Source: Alistipes sp. | GTDB lineage: Bacteria > Bacteroidota > Bacteroidia > Bacteroidales > Rikenellaceae | NCBI RefSeq assembly: GCF_020026455.1 | Contig: NZ_JAHHQJ010000001.1 | Coordinates: forward strand, 124,001-188,000 | Direction: 5' to 3' | DNA: 64,000 nucleotides | Part shown: in pieces, positions 42,179 to 51,316 of the stretch | Numbering within the stretch: position 1 is the first letter of the stretch | Layout: each line of letters starts with the position of its first letter | The notes under the pieces: model-generated | Databases searched by the model: none | The model's input: only the letters and a program-made list of their open reading frames with translations | Told to the model about the DNA's origin: nothing | Position numbers and translations under genes: made by a program

Positions 42179-45100
42179 ATGGCAACCGCCCGCGAGCAGT
42201 TGGCTCAGTTCGCCGCCGGGTCGAAGTCCCTCGGCAAACTGTGCCGCGAATATAAAGACAGGAGTGCTACCGTCCACCTCGAAGAGCTGGTCGGCGGTGC
42301 TTTGTCGTTTTATGCGGCGGCGGCTGTGGCCGAATCGGGGGGTGTGCATGTCTTCGTCGCCGAGGACCGTGACGCCGCAGCCTACCTCCTGAACGACTTC
42401 TACAACCTGCTGGACGAACGGCAGGTTTACTTCTTTCCCTCGTCCTGGAAGCGTTCGGCGGCCTATGGCGCCGAGGATCCGCAGGGCGTGGTGCAGCGTA
42501 CGGCGACGATGCACGCCGTGCGGAATTTCTCGGGGAAGGGCTACCTGGTGGTCTGCACCTGCCCCGAGGCGCTGGCCGAACGGGTCGCCGATGCCGAGGT
42601 CCTGCAGCGGGAGACGATCCCCGTGAAGGTCGGCGACCGGATTTCGATCGAGGTGCTGGAGCAGGCGCTCGTCGATGCGGCCTTCACGCGTGTCGATTTC
42701 GTCTACGAGCCCGGCCAATATTCGGTGCGCGGCGGTATCGTCGATGTCTTCTCCTTCTCGGAGAGCAAACCCTACCGACTGGATTTCTTCGGCGACGAGG
42801 TTGACTCGATACGGCGGTTCAACATTTCGAGCCAGCTGTCGTCGGACAAGCTGGAGGGCGTGGAGATCATTCCCGACCTCAATGTCGGGGTTTCGGCCGC
42901 GGCCAGGATCTCCTTCGCGCAGTTTGCGGGAGCGGATACCTCCTGGTGGTTCTACGATGCCGATTTCGTGCTGCGGAGGGTCAACGACATCCGCCGCAAG
43001 ACGCTCGCCGACCTGGAGCAGCCCGACCGGATCGACTCGCTGCTGACGAGCCGCAACTCGCTGCTGGCCGACCTTTCCGGGAGCCGGCTTTTCCTGCTGC
43101 GCGACAATCTTCCCGAGCGGCCTGCCGTGTCCGCGGTGCGGTTTGCGACGGCACCCCAGCCGAAATTCAACAAGAATTTCGAGATGCTGGCCGACGACAT
43201 GATCCGCAACGCACTGCGGGGTTACAATACCTATATACTTTCGGAGAACAAGGCGCAGGTCGAGCGTCTCGAAAATATTTTCCACCAGATCGGCCGCGGG
43301 CAGGCCGTCGTGCGGTCGCTGTCGATGACCCTGCACGAGGGTTTTGTGGATAATGACCTGAAACTGTGCCTCTATACCGACCACCAGATTTTCGACCGCT
43401 ACCAGCGCTACCGCATCAACGGCGAGATCCGGCGCGACGAGCAGATGACCGTCGCCGAGCTGAACCAGCTGCGCCCGGGCGACTACGTGGTGCATATCGA
43501 TCACGGCGTGGGGCGTTTCGACGGGCTGGTGAAGATCGCCGCGGGCGACGGACGCATGCAGGAGGCGATCAAGCTGGTCTATAAGGACGGCGACGTGCTG
43601 TTTGTCAACGTCCATTCGCTCCACCGCATTTCGCGCTACAAGTCGGGCGACGGCGAGCCGCCGAAGATCTACAAGCTGGGCAACGGCGCTTGGCAGAAGC
43701 TGAAGAATGCCACCAAGAAGGCCGTCAAGGATATTTCGCGCGAACTGATCGCCCTCTACGCCAAACGCAAGGCCTCGAAGGGATATGCCTTCTCGCGCGA
43801 CAGCTACCTGCAACACGAACTGGAGGCCTCGTTCCGCTGGGAGGACACCCCCGACCAGCAGTCGGCCACGGCGGCCATCAAGAAGGACATGGAGTCGGAC
43901 CAGCCGATGGACCGTCTGGTGTGCGGCGACGTGGGCTTCGGGAAGACCGAGGTGGCGATCCGCGCGGCATTCAAGGCCGCCGTCGACGGCAAGCAGGTCG
44001 CCGTGCTGGTTCCCACAACGATCCTCGCCTTGCAGCACTACCGCTCCTTCACCGAGCGATTGCGCGACTTCCCGGTGCGGGTGGAGTATATCAACCGCAC
44101 CAAATCCACGAAGGAGGTCAACCGGATCCGCGAGGAGCTTGCGACGGGCCGGATCGACATCCTGATCGGCACGCACAAGATGCTGGGCAAGCAGATCGTG
44201 TTCCGCGACCTGGGGCTGCTGATCATCGACGAGGAGCAGAAATTCGGCGTCGCCGCCAAGGAGAAACTCACCCAGATGAGCGTCTCGGTCGATACGCTGA
44301 CGCTCACCGCCACGCCGATTCCGCGCACGCTGCAGTTCTCGCTGATGGGTTCGCGGGATTTGTCCGTCATCTCGACCCCGCCGCCCAACCGTCAGCCGAT
44401 CCTCACCGAGTCGCACGTCTTCTCGGAGGAGGTCATCCGCGACGCCGTCGAGGTGGAACTCTCCCGCGGTGGCCAGGTCTATTTCGTCCACAACCGCGTC
44501 GAGGAGCTTCCGACGCTCCAGGGGCTGATCACGCGCCTCTGCCCGAAGGCCCGCGTGGGCATCGGGCACGGCAAGATGCCCGCCGAGCAGTTGGAGAAAC
44601 TCATCATGGACTTCATCTACGGGGAATTCGACGTGCTGGTGTCGACGACCATCGTCGAGAGCGGCATCGACATCCCCAACGCCAATACGATCATCGTCAA
44701 CAACGCCCAGAACTTCGGTCTGAGCGACCTGCACCAGCTTCGCGGGCGCGTGGGGCGTTCGAACCAGAAGGGCTACTGCTACCTGCTTTCGCCGCCCGAC
44801 GAACTGCTGTCGTCCGACGCGCGCCGGCGTCTGCGGGCCATCGAGGAGTTCTCCGACCTGGGTTCGGGGTTCAACATCGCCATGCAGGACCTCGACATCC
44901 GCGGCGCGGGCAACCTGCTGGGGGCCGAGCAGAGCGGCTTCATCGCCGACATCGGCTTCGAGACCTACCAGAAGATCATGAACGAAGCGGTGGCCGAATT
45001 GCGTGCCGAGGGACTCCATGTCCCGGGCTTGAGCGACGGGGAGCAGGAGGTCGTGGAGCACCTGCATTTCATCGACGACGCGCACATCGACATCGAGGTC

Positions 45101-45517
45101 GAGGCGGGCCTTCCCGATACCTACGTTTCGCAGCAGGCTGAGCGTCTGAAGCTCTACCGCGAACTCGACTCGACGAAGGACGAGGAGGCGCTGCAGGCCT
45201 TCGAGAGCCGCCTTGCGGACCGTTTCGGTCCCCTGCCTCGCGCCGCGAAGGAGTTGTTGAACGTCGTGCGCCTGCGCTGGGAGGCCATCCGCCTGGGCAT
45301 GGAGCGCGTGAAGGTCAAGAACGGGCTGATGATCGTTCATTTCGTGGGCGAGGAGAACTCTCCCTTCTACAAGAGCGAGGTCTTCATGACCCTGTTGCAG
45401 CGGGTTACGCAGCGGCCCGACCGATTTGTGCTCAAGCAAAACAATAATCGGTTGGCTATGACCGTTAGGAATGTCAAAGACGTGGAGGACGCGTACAAAA
45501 CGTTGCAGCAGCTTTGA
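42179..45517 (+). CDS. mfd: Transcription-repair coupling factor
   Basis: A 1112-residue DNA translocase that removes stalled RNA polymerase and recruits UvrA. The UvrB-like N-terminal domains include VDFVYEPGQYSVRGGIVDVFSF. The RNA-polymerase-interacting domain has GDYVVHIDHGVGRFDGL. Helicase motifs are GDVGFGKTEVAIRA (Walker A), DEEQKFG (motif II), LTATPIPRTL (motif III), STTIVESGIDIPN and QLRGRVGRS (motif VI). The C-terminal TRCF domain ends at the stop. Length is standard. It lies between rng and coaX with almost no spacing. Confidence 0.97.
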   Translation: MATAREQLAQFAAGSKSLGKLCREYKDRSATVHLEELVGGALSFYAAAAVAESGGVHVFVAEDRDAAAYLLNDFYNLLDERQVYFFPSSWKRSAAYGAEDPQGVVQRTATMHAVRNFSGKGYLVVCTCPEALAERVADAEVLQRETIPVKVGDRISIEVLEQALVDAAFTRVDFVYEPGQYSVRGGIVDVFSFSESKPYRLDFFGDEVDSIRRFNISSQLSSDKLEGVEIIPDLNVGVSAAARISFAQFAGADTSWWFYDADFVLRRVNDIRRKTLADLEQPDRIDSLLTSRNSLLADLSGSRLFLLRDNLPERPAVSAVRFATAPQPKFNKNFEMLADDMIRNALRGYNTYILSENKAQVERLENIFHQIGRGQAVVRSLSMTLHEGFVDNDLKLCLYTDHQIFDRYQRYRINGEIRRDEQMTVAELNQLRPGDYVVHIDHGVGRFDGLVKIAAGDGRMQEAIKLVYKDGDVLFVNVHSLHRISRYKSGDGEPPKIYKLGNGAWQKLKNATKKAVKDISRELIALYAKRKASKGYAFSRDSYLQHELEASFRWEDTPDQQSATAAIKKDMESDQPMDRLVCGDVGFGKTEVAIRAAFKAAVDGKQVAVLVPTTILALQHYRSFTERLRDFPVRVEYINRTKSTKEVNRIREELATGRIDILIGTHKMLGKQIVFRDLGLLIIDEEQKFGVAAKEKLTQMSVSVDTLTLTATPIPRTLQFSLMGSRDLSVISTPPPNRQPILTESHVFSEEVIRDAVEVELSRGGQVYFVHNRVEELPTLQGLITRLCPKARVGIGHGKMPAEQLEKLIMDFIYGEFDVLVSTTIVESGIDIPNANTIIVNNAQNFGLSDLHQLRGRVGRSNQKGYCYLLSPPDELLSSDARRRLRAIEEFSDLGSGFNIAMQDLDIRGAGNLLGAEQSGFIADIGFETYQKIMNEAVAELRAEGLHVPGLSDGEQEVVEHLHFIDDAHIDIEVEAGLPDTYVSQQAERLKLYRELDSTKDEEALQAFESRLADRFGPLPRAAKELLNVVRLRWEAIRLGMERVKVKNGLMIVHFVGEENSPFYKSEVFMTLLQRVTQRPDRFVLKQNNNRLAMTVRNVKDVEDAYKTLQQL

Positions 45518-46254
45518 ATCTGATCGTAGACATAGGCAATACCCTTGTCAAACTGGCCGTTACCGACGGCGGACGGATCGTTGCCCAGCGTTGCGTGGAG
45601 CGCTTGCACCCGTCGATGCTCGGCGAACTGCTGGGGGGCCGCAGGGCCGCCAGAGCCGTGGTTTGTTCGACACGAGGCGATGCGGAAGAGGTGATGGCAA
45701 CGGTCGGATCCCATGCGGATTACCTGCTGGAATTCACGCCGCAGACTTGCGTGCCGATTGTCAATGCCTACCGCACGCCCGAGACGCTGGGCCGCGACCG
45801 GCTGGCTGCTGCCGTGGGCGCCACGGTGCTGTATCCGGGGCGCAACGTGCTGATCGTCGACTTCGGCACGGCCGTCACGTTCGACCTGGTGACGGCCGAC
45901 AACACGTTCCGCGGCGGGTGCATTTCGCCGGGGATGAATACCCGTTTTCGGGCGCTCCACGACTATACGGCCAAACTGCCGCTGTGCGGTCCGACCGAAA
46001 GCGGGGAGTTGCAGGGGCTCACCACCGAAGCGGCCGTCCGCCTGGGGGTGATGAACTCGCTGACGTTCGAAATCGAGGGTTATATGGCCCGGATGGAGAA
46101 AAAATTTGACGATTTATGCGTAATTTTTACCGGCGGGGACGCGAAATACTTTGCGAAAAGAATTAAAAACACGATATTTGCAAATTGTAATCTGGTCTTT
46201 TGCGGATTGGATCGAATTTTAGAGTATAATGCAAGTGAAGAATACCTTGATTAA
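45514..46254 (+). CDS. coaX: Type III pantothenate kinase
   Basis: A 246-residue ASKHA-fold kinase that phosphorylates pantothenate, the first step of coenzyme A synthesis. Motifs: VDIGNTLVKLAV (phosphate 1), DRLAAAVGA, DFGTAVTFDLV (phosphate 2) and GGCISPGMNTRFRALHDYTAKLP. The only start giving the normal N-terminus (MNLIVDIGNT) is TTG at 45514, which overlaps the mfd TGA by 4 bases, implying translational coupling. PanC and PanD, the preceding pathway steps, are encoded 13 kb away. Confidence 0.93.
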   Translation: MNLIVDIGNTLVKLAVTDGGRIVAQRCVERLHPSMLGELLGGRRAARAVVCSTRGDAEEVMATVGSHADYLLEFTPQTCVPIVNAYRTPETLGRDRLAAAVGATVLYPGRNVLIVDFGTAVTFDLVTADNTFRGGCISPGMNTRFRALHDYTAKLPLCGPTESGELQGLTTEAAVRLGVMNSLTFEIEGYMARMEKKFDDLCVIFTGGDAKYFAKRIKNTIFANCNLVFCGLDRILEYNASEEYLD

Positions 46255-47611
46255 GCTGGTTGTCGCGGCTGCAGCGATATTTCCTATTGCCGTTTCGGCC
46301 CAGACAAGCAGTATTAACGCATTCTCGCCCTATACGATGTACGGCATCGGCGAACAGAATACCCCCGGTACGCTGCAGATGCGCTCGATGGGGGGTGTGG
46401 GTGTTGCCATGCGTTCGGTGAGCACGGTCAACCTGCTCAACCCCGCGGCTTACAGTGCGGCTCCGCAGAAGACGTTCCTCTTCAACTTCGGGTTGGAGGG
46501 TCAGAACTACTACAACGCCCAGACGGTCGACGGCGTCGGGAAGCGGACGGCCTACAACACGTTCAACTTTCACGACATCGCCTTCCAGATGCCGCTGGCG
46601 AAGCGGTTGGGCCTCGGCTTCAGCCTCACGCCCTACAGTTCGGTGGGCTACAGAACCAAGTATTACCACGAATACGACCCCGAGGACCCCATCTATGCCA
46701 ACGTCGGCAATATCCAGTACAACTACCAGGGCGATGGCGACGTGACGGAGGTCAAGGTCGGTCTGGGCTGGGAGCCGTTCAAGAACTTTTCGGTGGGCAT
46801 CGCCGCCCAGTATTACTGGGGCGATATCGACCGTACGTTCGTGATGACCCCGACCGCCATTTCGGGCGAAGGGACCTTCACCTCGACGATGGGCCAGGAC
46901 AATTACAGCATTTCGAGCATCAAGGGGCAGATCGGCGTGCAGTGGAACGCGATTCTGAACACGAAGCGTATCCTGACCCTCGGTGCAACCTACGACTTCG
47001 GCGGCGACCTGAACCCGGAGGTGACGAAAAAACTCTATATCGGCGACCTGTACAACACGGTTGTCAAGGGCGATACGAAGCACCTGAAACTGGTGCTGCC
47101 CCGCCAGCTGGCCCTTGGAGCCTATTATCAGAACGGCAAGTGGGGTGTCGGCATGGATTATGTTTTCCAGAACTGGGGTGGCCGCAACTCGGGCTACGAA
47201 ATGACGGGCACCAGCGGCAGCGGGGAGAACCGGACCGAGTACAAGGTCTCCTATACCAATACGAGCACGATCAAGATGGGTGTGGAATATACCCCGAACC
47301 GTTACGATGCGCGCCGCTTCCTGAAACGCTGGTCCTACCGTGCGGGCTTCCGTTACGGGAGCCATAACCAGTCCTTCAACGGGGACAAGCTCTCGCAGTA
47401 CGCCGTGACGGCGGGCATCGGCATTCCGGTTCGGCGTGGCGCCTTTTCGGCCATCGACATCGGGATCGAGTACGGCCGGCGCGGTTACAACATCGCCGAC
47501 CGTCTGGGGCTGGTCCGGCAGCAGTATTTCAAGTTTGCGATCGGCTTCTCGCTCTTCGCGGGACAGATGGAGAACGGCGAATATTGGTTCATGCGTTCCA
47601 AGTTCGATTGA
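46229..47611 (+). CDS. FadL-like outer-membrane protein
   Basis: A 460-residue protein with a signal peptide (MQVKNTLIKLVVAAAAIFPIAVSAQ) and an N-terminal hatch-like segment (NAFSPYTMYGIGEQNTPGTLQMRSMGGVGVAMRS) then LNPAAYSAAP, as in OmpP1/FadL/TodX transporters. The rest is barrel-like, with a late YGRRGYNIADRLGLVRQQYFKFAIGFSLF. The substrate is unknown; long-chain fatty acids or other hydrophobic compounds are typical of the family. The ATG lies 26 bases inside coaX. Confidence 0.8.
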   Translation: MQVKNTLIKLVVAAAAIFPIAVSAQTSSINAFSPYTMYGIGEQNTPGTLQMRSMGGVGVAMRSVSTVNLLNPAAYSAAPQKTFLFNFGLEGQNYYNAQTVDGVGKRTAYNTFNFHDIAFQMPLAKRLGLGFSLTPYSSVGYRTKYYHEYDPEDPIYANVGNIQYNYQGDGDVTEVKVGLGWEPFKNFSVGIAAQYYWGDIDRTFVMTPTAISGEGTFTSTMGQDNYSISSIKGQIGVQWNAILNTKRILTLGATYDFGGDLNPEVTKKLYIGDLYNTVVKGDTKHLKLVLPRQLALGAYYQNGKWGVGMDYVFQNWGGRNSGYEMTGTSGSGENRTEYKVSYTNTSTIKMGVEYTPNRYDARRFLKRWSYRAGFRYGSHNQSFNGDKLSQYAVTAGIGIPVRRGAFSAIDIGIEYGRRGYNIADRLGLVRQQYFKFAIGFSLFAGQMENGEYWFMRSKFD

Positions 47612-47661
47612 TGTGACAGGTAAGCAACAATAACGATAGAAACTCAAAATTAATCTGACCG

Positions 47662-48999
47662 ATGAAAAAAGTTAAATTCCTGCTTTCTGCTGCGTGTGCG
47701 TTTTTTGCTGTCGCAGCGATGGCACAGCAAGATTTCAGTGATCCGAGGTACGCGGTCTGGGGAGAGACTCCTCAGGAGCGGGAGCAGAACATTCTGAACA
47801 GCAATTTCCTCAAGGAGTCGCTCGACAACAAGGATTACAACGCTGCCGCGCACTACCTCAAGGAGCTGCTCGACAAATGCCCGAAGGCTTCGCAAAATAC
47901 CTTCGTGCGCGGTATCACGCTTTATAAGAACAAGATCGCCCGTGCCAAGAGCGTCGCTGAGAAGGATTCGTACACCGATTCGCTGATGATCGTCTACGAC
48001 CTGCGCAACGAGTACTTCGGCAACCACCCCAAATACGGCTCGCCCTATATCCTCGACCGCAAGGCCCGTGAATACCTGATGTACAAACCCGCCGACCGCA
48101 AGGGTATCCGCGAAGCATTCCGCGCAGCCATCGAGGCCGGAGGCGACAACACCGATCCCGAGACCGTCGTGGCCTATTTCTCGAATCTCTGCGACGACTA
48201 CCGGAATACCGACGAGGTGATGCCCGACGAGATCATCGCCGAGTACGACCGTCTGACGCCGCTCTTCGAGAAGAACCCCGCTGCCGCCGAGTACAAGAGC
48301 CAGTTCGACGCTGCCTTCGGCTTGAGCGGAGCCGCAAGTTGCGAGAACCTCGAAAAACTCTTCAAGAGCAAGCTGGCCGCCGCTCCCGATGACGAGGCGC
48401 TGCTGGCACAGGCCGTGGGGCTGATGTCGCAGGCCAAGTGCGACGGTGATTTCTACTTCACGATCGCCGAGAAATACTACCAGGTGAAGCCTTCGTCGGA
48501 GACGGCGATGTTCCTGGCCCAGGCCTTCCAGAACAAGAAGGACTACGCAAAGGCCAAGACCTACCTGAACGAGGCGCTGGATGTCGAGAAAGACCCCGCC
48601 GAGCGTCAGAAGCTGCTTGTGCGCATCGGACTGGTGGGCCTCGTTTCCAACGACATCCAGAGCGCTGCCGCTGCTGCGCGTCAGGCCCGCGATCTGAATC
48701 CCGAGGACGGTGTGCCCTACTTCATCTTGGCACAGTGCTATGCTTCGTCGGCTGCTTCGTGCGGCGGTTTCGCCGGTCTGGCAACCTATTGGGCTGCTTA
48801 CGATACGATGTCCAAGGCCGTCGAACTGCTCCCGTCCGACTCGGAGTACATGGAGCATGCCAAGAGTTCCCTCGGCAAGTTCCGTTCGGTTTTCCCCAGC
48901 TCAGAGGAGTGCTTCTTCAACGAGTTGCAGGAGGGCGCGCACTATACGGTGACCTGCGGAACGGCCGCCGGTATCACCACGGTTGTCCGTCCCCGCTAA
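47662..48999 (+). CDS. TPR-repeat periplasmic protein
   Basis: A 445-residue protein with a signal peptide (MKKVKFLLSAACAFFAVAAMAQ) and helical repeats of the tetratricopeptide type: YNAAAHYLKELLDKCPK, FLAQAFQNKKDYAKAKTYLNEALDVEKD, AARQARDLNPEDGVPYFILAQCY, WAAYDTMSKAVELLPSD. It would bind protein partners in the periplasm or at the outer membrane. Placement between a FadL-like protein and LptC is a recurrent order in Bacteroidales, which hints at an envelope role, but the partner is unknown. Confidence 0.82.
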   Translation: MKKVKFLLSAACAFFAVAAMAQQDFSDPRYAVWGETPQEREQNILNSNFLKESLDNKDYNAAAHYLKELLDKCPKASQNTFVRGITLYKNKIARAKSVAEKDSYTDSLMIVYDLRNEYFGNHPKYGSPYILDRKAREYLMYKPADRKGIREAFRAAIEAGGDNTDPETVVAYFSNLCDDYRNTDEVMPDEIIAEYDRLTPLFEKNPAAAEYKSQFDAAFGLSGAASCENLEKLFKSKLAAAPDDEALLAQAVGLMSQAKCDGDFYFTIAEKYYQVKPSSETAMFLAQAFQNKKDYAKAKTYLNEALDVEKDPAERQKLLVRIGLVGLVSNDIQSAAAAARQARDLNPEDGVPYFILAQCYASSAASCGGFAGLATYWAAYDTMSKAVELLPSDSEYMEHAKSSLGKFRSVFPSSEECFFNELQEGAHYTVTCGTAAGITTVVRPR

Positions 49000-49023
49000 A
49001 ACCACGCTCCCGAGAGGTTTCCG

Positions 49024-49887
49024 ATGGGAAAACGCATGACAAGAACGATCAGGGTAGCACTCTCCGTGATGGGGAGTGCTATCTTGCTATTCTCGTGTGC
49101 GGACGGGGATGCGGACCGAAGCACGGCTTCCGAGGAGACGATGATGACCGTATATGTCGAGGATCTTTCGGTCGTGATGTCGCAAAACGGCCGCCGGTCG
49201 TACCATTTCACCGCGCCGCTGCTCGAAGGTTATTCGCTGGCCCGCGAACCCTACCGTGAATTTCGCAAGGGTCTGAAAATCACTACCTACCAGAACGATT
49301 CGCTGACTAAGGTGGACGCCGTGCTGACGGCCAACTACGGCATCTATTACGAGAACCGCGAACTGTGGGAGGCCAAGGGCAACGTCGTCGTCGAGAAATC
49401 CGACGGCAAAACCCTCTACACCCAGCAGTTGTTTTGGAATGCGCAGACCAAGAAAATCTATTCGAACGTCGATTCGAAAATCGTGCAGAACGACGGACGA
49501 GATGTCTTCATTGGCGAAGGCTTCGAATCGGACGAAGAGTTCAAGGACTGGCGTTTCCGCCGGATGAAGGGGCGCATGGAGGTCGAGATGAAGCAGAGAG
49601 CCGACTCCGCGGCCACGGATTCCACGGCCGTGCGTCCGGTTGCGGAGCCCTCCGGCCGCCGATCAGCCGCCCGGGCATCCGAATCCGGGAGACGGACTGA
49701 AGCGCCTGCGGCCGTTCCGGCGCGGGGAAGTTCCGCCGGGAGGGCTGGACAGTGGGCCGAAAATCCCGCAGGTCCCGAAGGCGCGAATCTTCGCCAGCCT
49801 CTGAAAATTTCGGGCGACCTCCGGGAGGAGCCGCGCCCGATTCCGCGGGAGGAACAGCTCTTGGCCGAACCCAACCTCAAAAACTGA
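49024..49887 (+). CDS. lptC: LPS export protein LptC with extended tail
   Basis: A 287-residue lipoprotein-like protein (LLFSC, Cys25) with the LptC beta-jellyroll: ANYGIYYENRELWEAKGNVVVEKSDGKTLYTQQLFWNAQTKKIYSNVDSKI (about 103-153), then GEGFESDEEFKDWRFRRMKG. LptC carries lipopolysaccharide from the inner-membrane LptBFG complex to LptA. Residues about 190-287 are an Ala/Pro/Glu/Arg-rich low-complexity tail not found in the usual roughly 190-residue protein. Whether the tail is functional is unknown. The CNNM gene starts 5 bases later. Confidence 0.85.
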   Translation: MGKRMTRTIRVALSVMGSAILLFSCADGDADRSTASEETMMTVYVEDLSVVMSQNGRRSYHFTAPLLEGYSLAREPYREFRKGLKITTYQNDSLTKVDAVLTANYGIYYENRELWEAKGNVVVEKSDGKTLYTQQLFWNAQTKKIYSNVDSKIVQNDGRDVFIGEGFESDEEFKDWRFRRMKGRMEVEMKQRADSAATDSTAVRPVAEPSGRRSAARASESGRRTEAPAAVPARGSSAGRAGQWAENPAGPEGANLRQPLKISGDLREEPRPIPREEQLLAEPNLKN

Positions 49888-49892
49888 ATGCG

Positions 49893-51155
49893 ATGCTTAC
49901 CACCGTTGTCCTGATCGTCGTCATGTTGCTGCTGTCGGCTTTCTTCTCGGGAATGGAGATTGCCTTTACGAGCAAGAACCGTCTCAAGTTGGAACTCGAC
50001 CGCAAGCAGAACCGCATGTTCGATCGCATTGCCGAGGTTTTCGCCCGCCATCCGGGCCAGTATATCACCACGATCCTCGTGGGCAACAACATCGCGCTGG
50101 TTGTCTACTCGCTGTCGATGTCGCTGTTTCTGCGCAGCATCTACGCGCTGCTGGGCTGGGAGGAGCTTGCCCGGAGCGGCTCGGTGGCTGTGGATACCGC
50201 CGTTTCGACGCTCATGATCATCTTCTTCGCCGAGTTTCTTCCCAAGTCGATTTTCCGGAACAACCCCAATTTCTATTACCGCGTGCTGGCGCCGGTGATC
50301 TATTTTTTCTACATCGTCCTCTACCCGGTGGCACGTTTCACGACGCTGCTCTCCCACGGGATTCTGTTCCTTCTGGGGCGCCGTGTCGAGGAACGGGACA
50401 TCACCCCGAGTTTCGACCGCGAGGACCTCGCGGCGCTGCTCGACACGAACAGCCCCGAGCCCCATTCGGAGCCGGACAACGAGCTGAAACTCTTCCAGAA
50501 CGCACTGGATTTCGCCGACCTGCGTGTCCGGGACTGCATGGTTCCGCGTGTGGACATCGAGGCCGTGGACATCGACGACACCACGATCGAGCAGCTCACG
50601 GCGCGTTTCGTCGACTCGAAATATTCGCGTATCTTCGTCTGGAGCAAGTCGATCGACAACATCGTGGGCTATGTCAATTCGAAAAGCCTCTTCACGCGGC
50701 CCCGGCAGATTGCCGACGTGATGATGGAGGTCAATTTCGTGCCCGAGACCATGCCCTTGCAGCTGATGCTGGAGAATTTCATCAAGCACCGTTCGAACAT
50801 TGCCGTCGTGATCGACGAATTCGGCGGCACGGCGGGGGTCATTTCGCTCGAAGACGTCCTGGAGCAGATTTTCGGCGAGATCGAGGACGAGCACGACATC
50901 CCGGACCTGACCGAAAAGCAGGTCGGTCCCGACGAGTATGTTTTCTCGTGCCGCCTGGAGGTGAAATATCTGAATGAAAAGTACAACCTCGGTATCGAGG
51001 AGAGCAAGGAGTACGACACGCTGGCCGGTTTCATCATCTTCAATTACGAGGGCATTCCCACGGCCGGGGAGACGGTTTTCATCGGCAGTCTGCAATTGCG
51101 GATCCTCCGGACGACGCGTTCGCGCATCGAACTGGCGCGGGTGAAGAAATTGTAA
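49893..51155 (+). CDS. CNNM/CorC (HlyC)-family membrane protein
   Basis: A 420-residue membrane protein with a DUF21/CNNM transmembrane domain (MLTTVVLIVVMLLLSAFFSGMEIAFTSKNR with further segments to about 150), then a CBS pair (VRDCMVPRVDIEAVDIDDT and KYSRIFVWSKSIDNIVGYVNSKSLF) and a C-terminal CorC_HlyC domain (RIELARVKKL at the end). Members transport magnesium or other divalent cations or sense them; GldE of gliding bacteria is a relative. The frame is open upstream, but ATG 49893 gives the conserved N-terminus. Confidence 0.9.
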   Translation: MLTTVVLIVVMLLLSAFFSGMEIAFTSKNRLKLELDRKQNRMFDRIAEVFARHPGQYITTILVGNNIALVVYSLSMSLFLRSIYALLGWEELARSGSVAVDTAVSTLMIIFFAEFLPKSIFRNNPNFYYRVLAPVIYFFYIVLYPVARFTTLLSHGILFLLGRRVEERDITPSFDREDLAALLDTNSPEPHSEPDNELKLFQNALDFADLRVRDCMVPRVDIEAVDIDDTTIEQLTARFVDSKYSRIFVWSKSIDNIVGYVNSKSLFTRPRQIADVMMEVNFVPETMPLQLMLENFIKHRSNIAVVIDEFGGTAGVISLEDVLEQIFGEIEDEHDIPDLTEKQVGPDEYVFSCRLEVKYLNEKYNLGIEESKEYDTLAGFIIFNYEGIPTAGETVFIGSLQLRILRTTRSRIELARVKKL

Positions 51156-51269
51156 TGCCGGGCAGCTTCCGCCCCGTTTGGTGTAAATTCCCGTTTCGGC
51201 GGGGATCAGGGCGGTCGAGCGATCGTATATTTTTACTTTTATTCTGTTCTTTTTCCAATTAATTTTTAC

Positions 51270-51277
51270 TATCTTTG
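51270..51277 (+). promoter_or_regulatory. -7 element of the PpiD-type gene
   Basis: TATCTTTG fits TAnnTTTG, 39 bases before the ATG. No TTG at -33 is clear in the T-rich upstream stretch. Confidence 0.5.
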
Positions 51278-51316
51278 GCTGATAATTCGAAACAATACGA
51301 ATAATTAACAATTTAT

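Noticed and set aside
40631..45439. A 1602-codon open frame antisense to rng and mfd
   Set aside because: It mirrors two well-supported genes, has an Arg/His/Val/Leu-rich composition typical of antisense frames in GC-rich codons, and matches no family.
49752..49892. Upstream extension of the CNNM protein
   Set aside because: It runs inside lptC in another frame and the natural membrane N-terminus begins at 49893.
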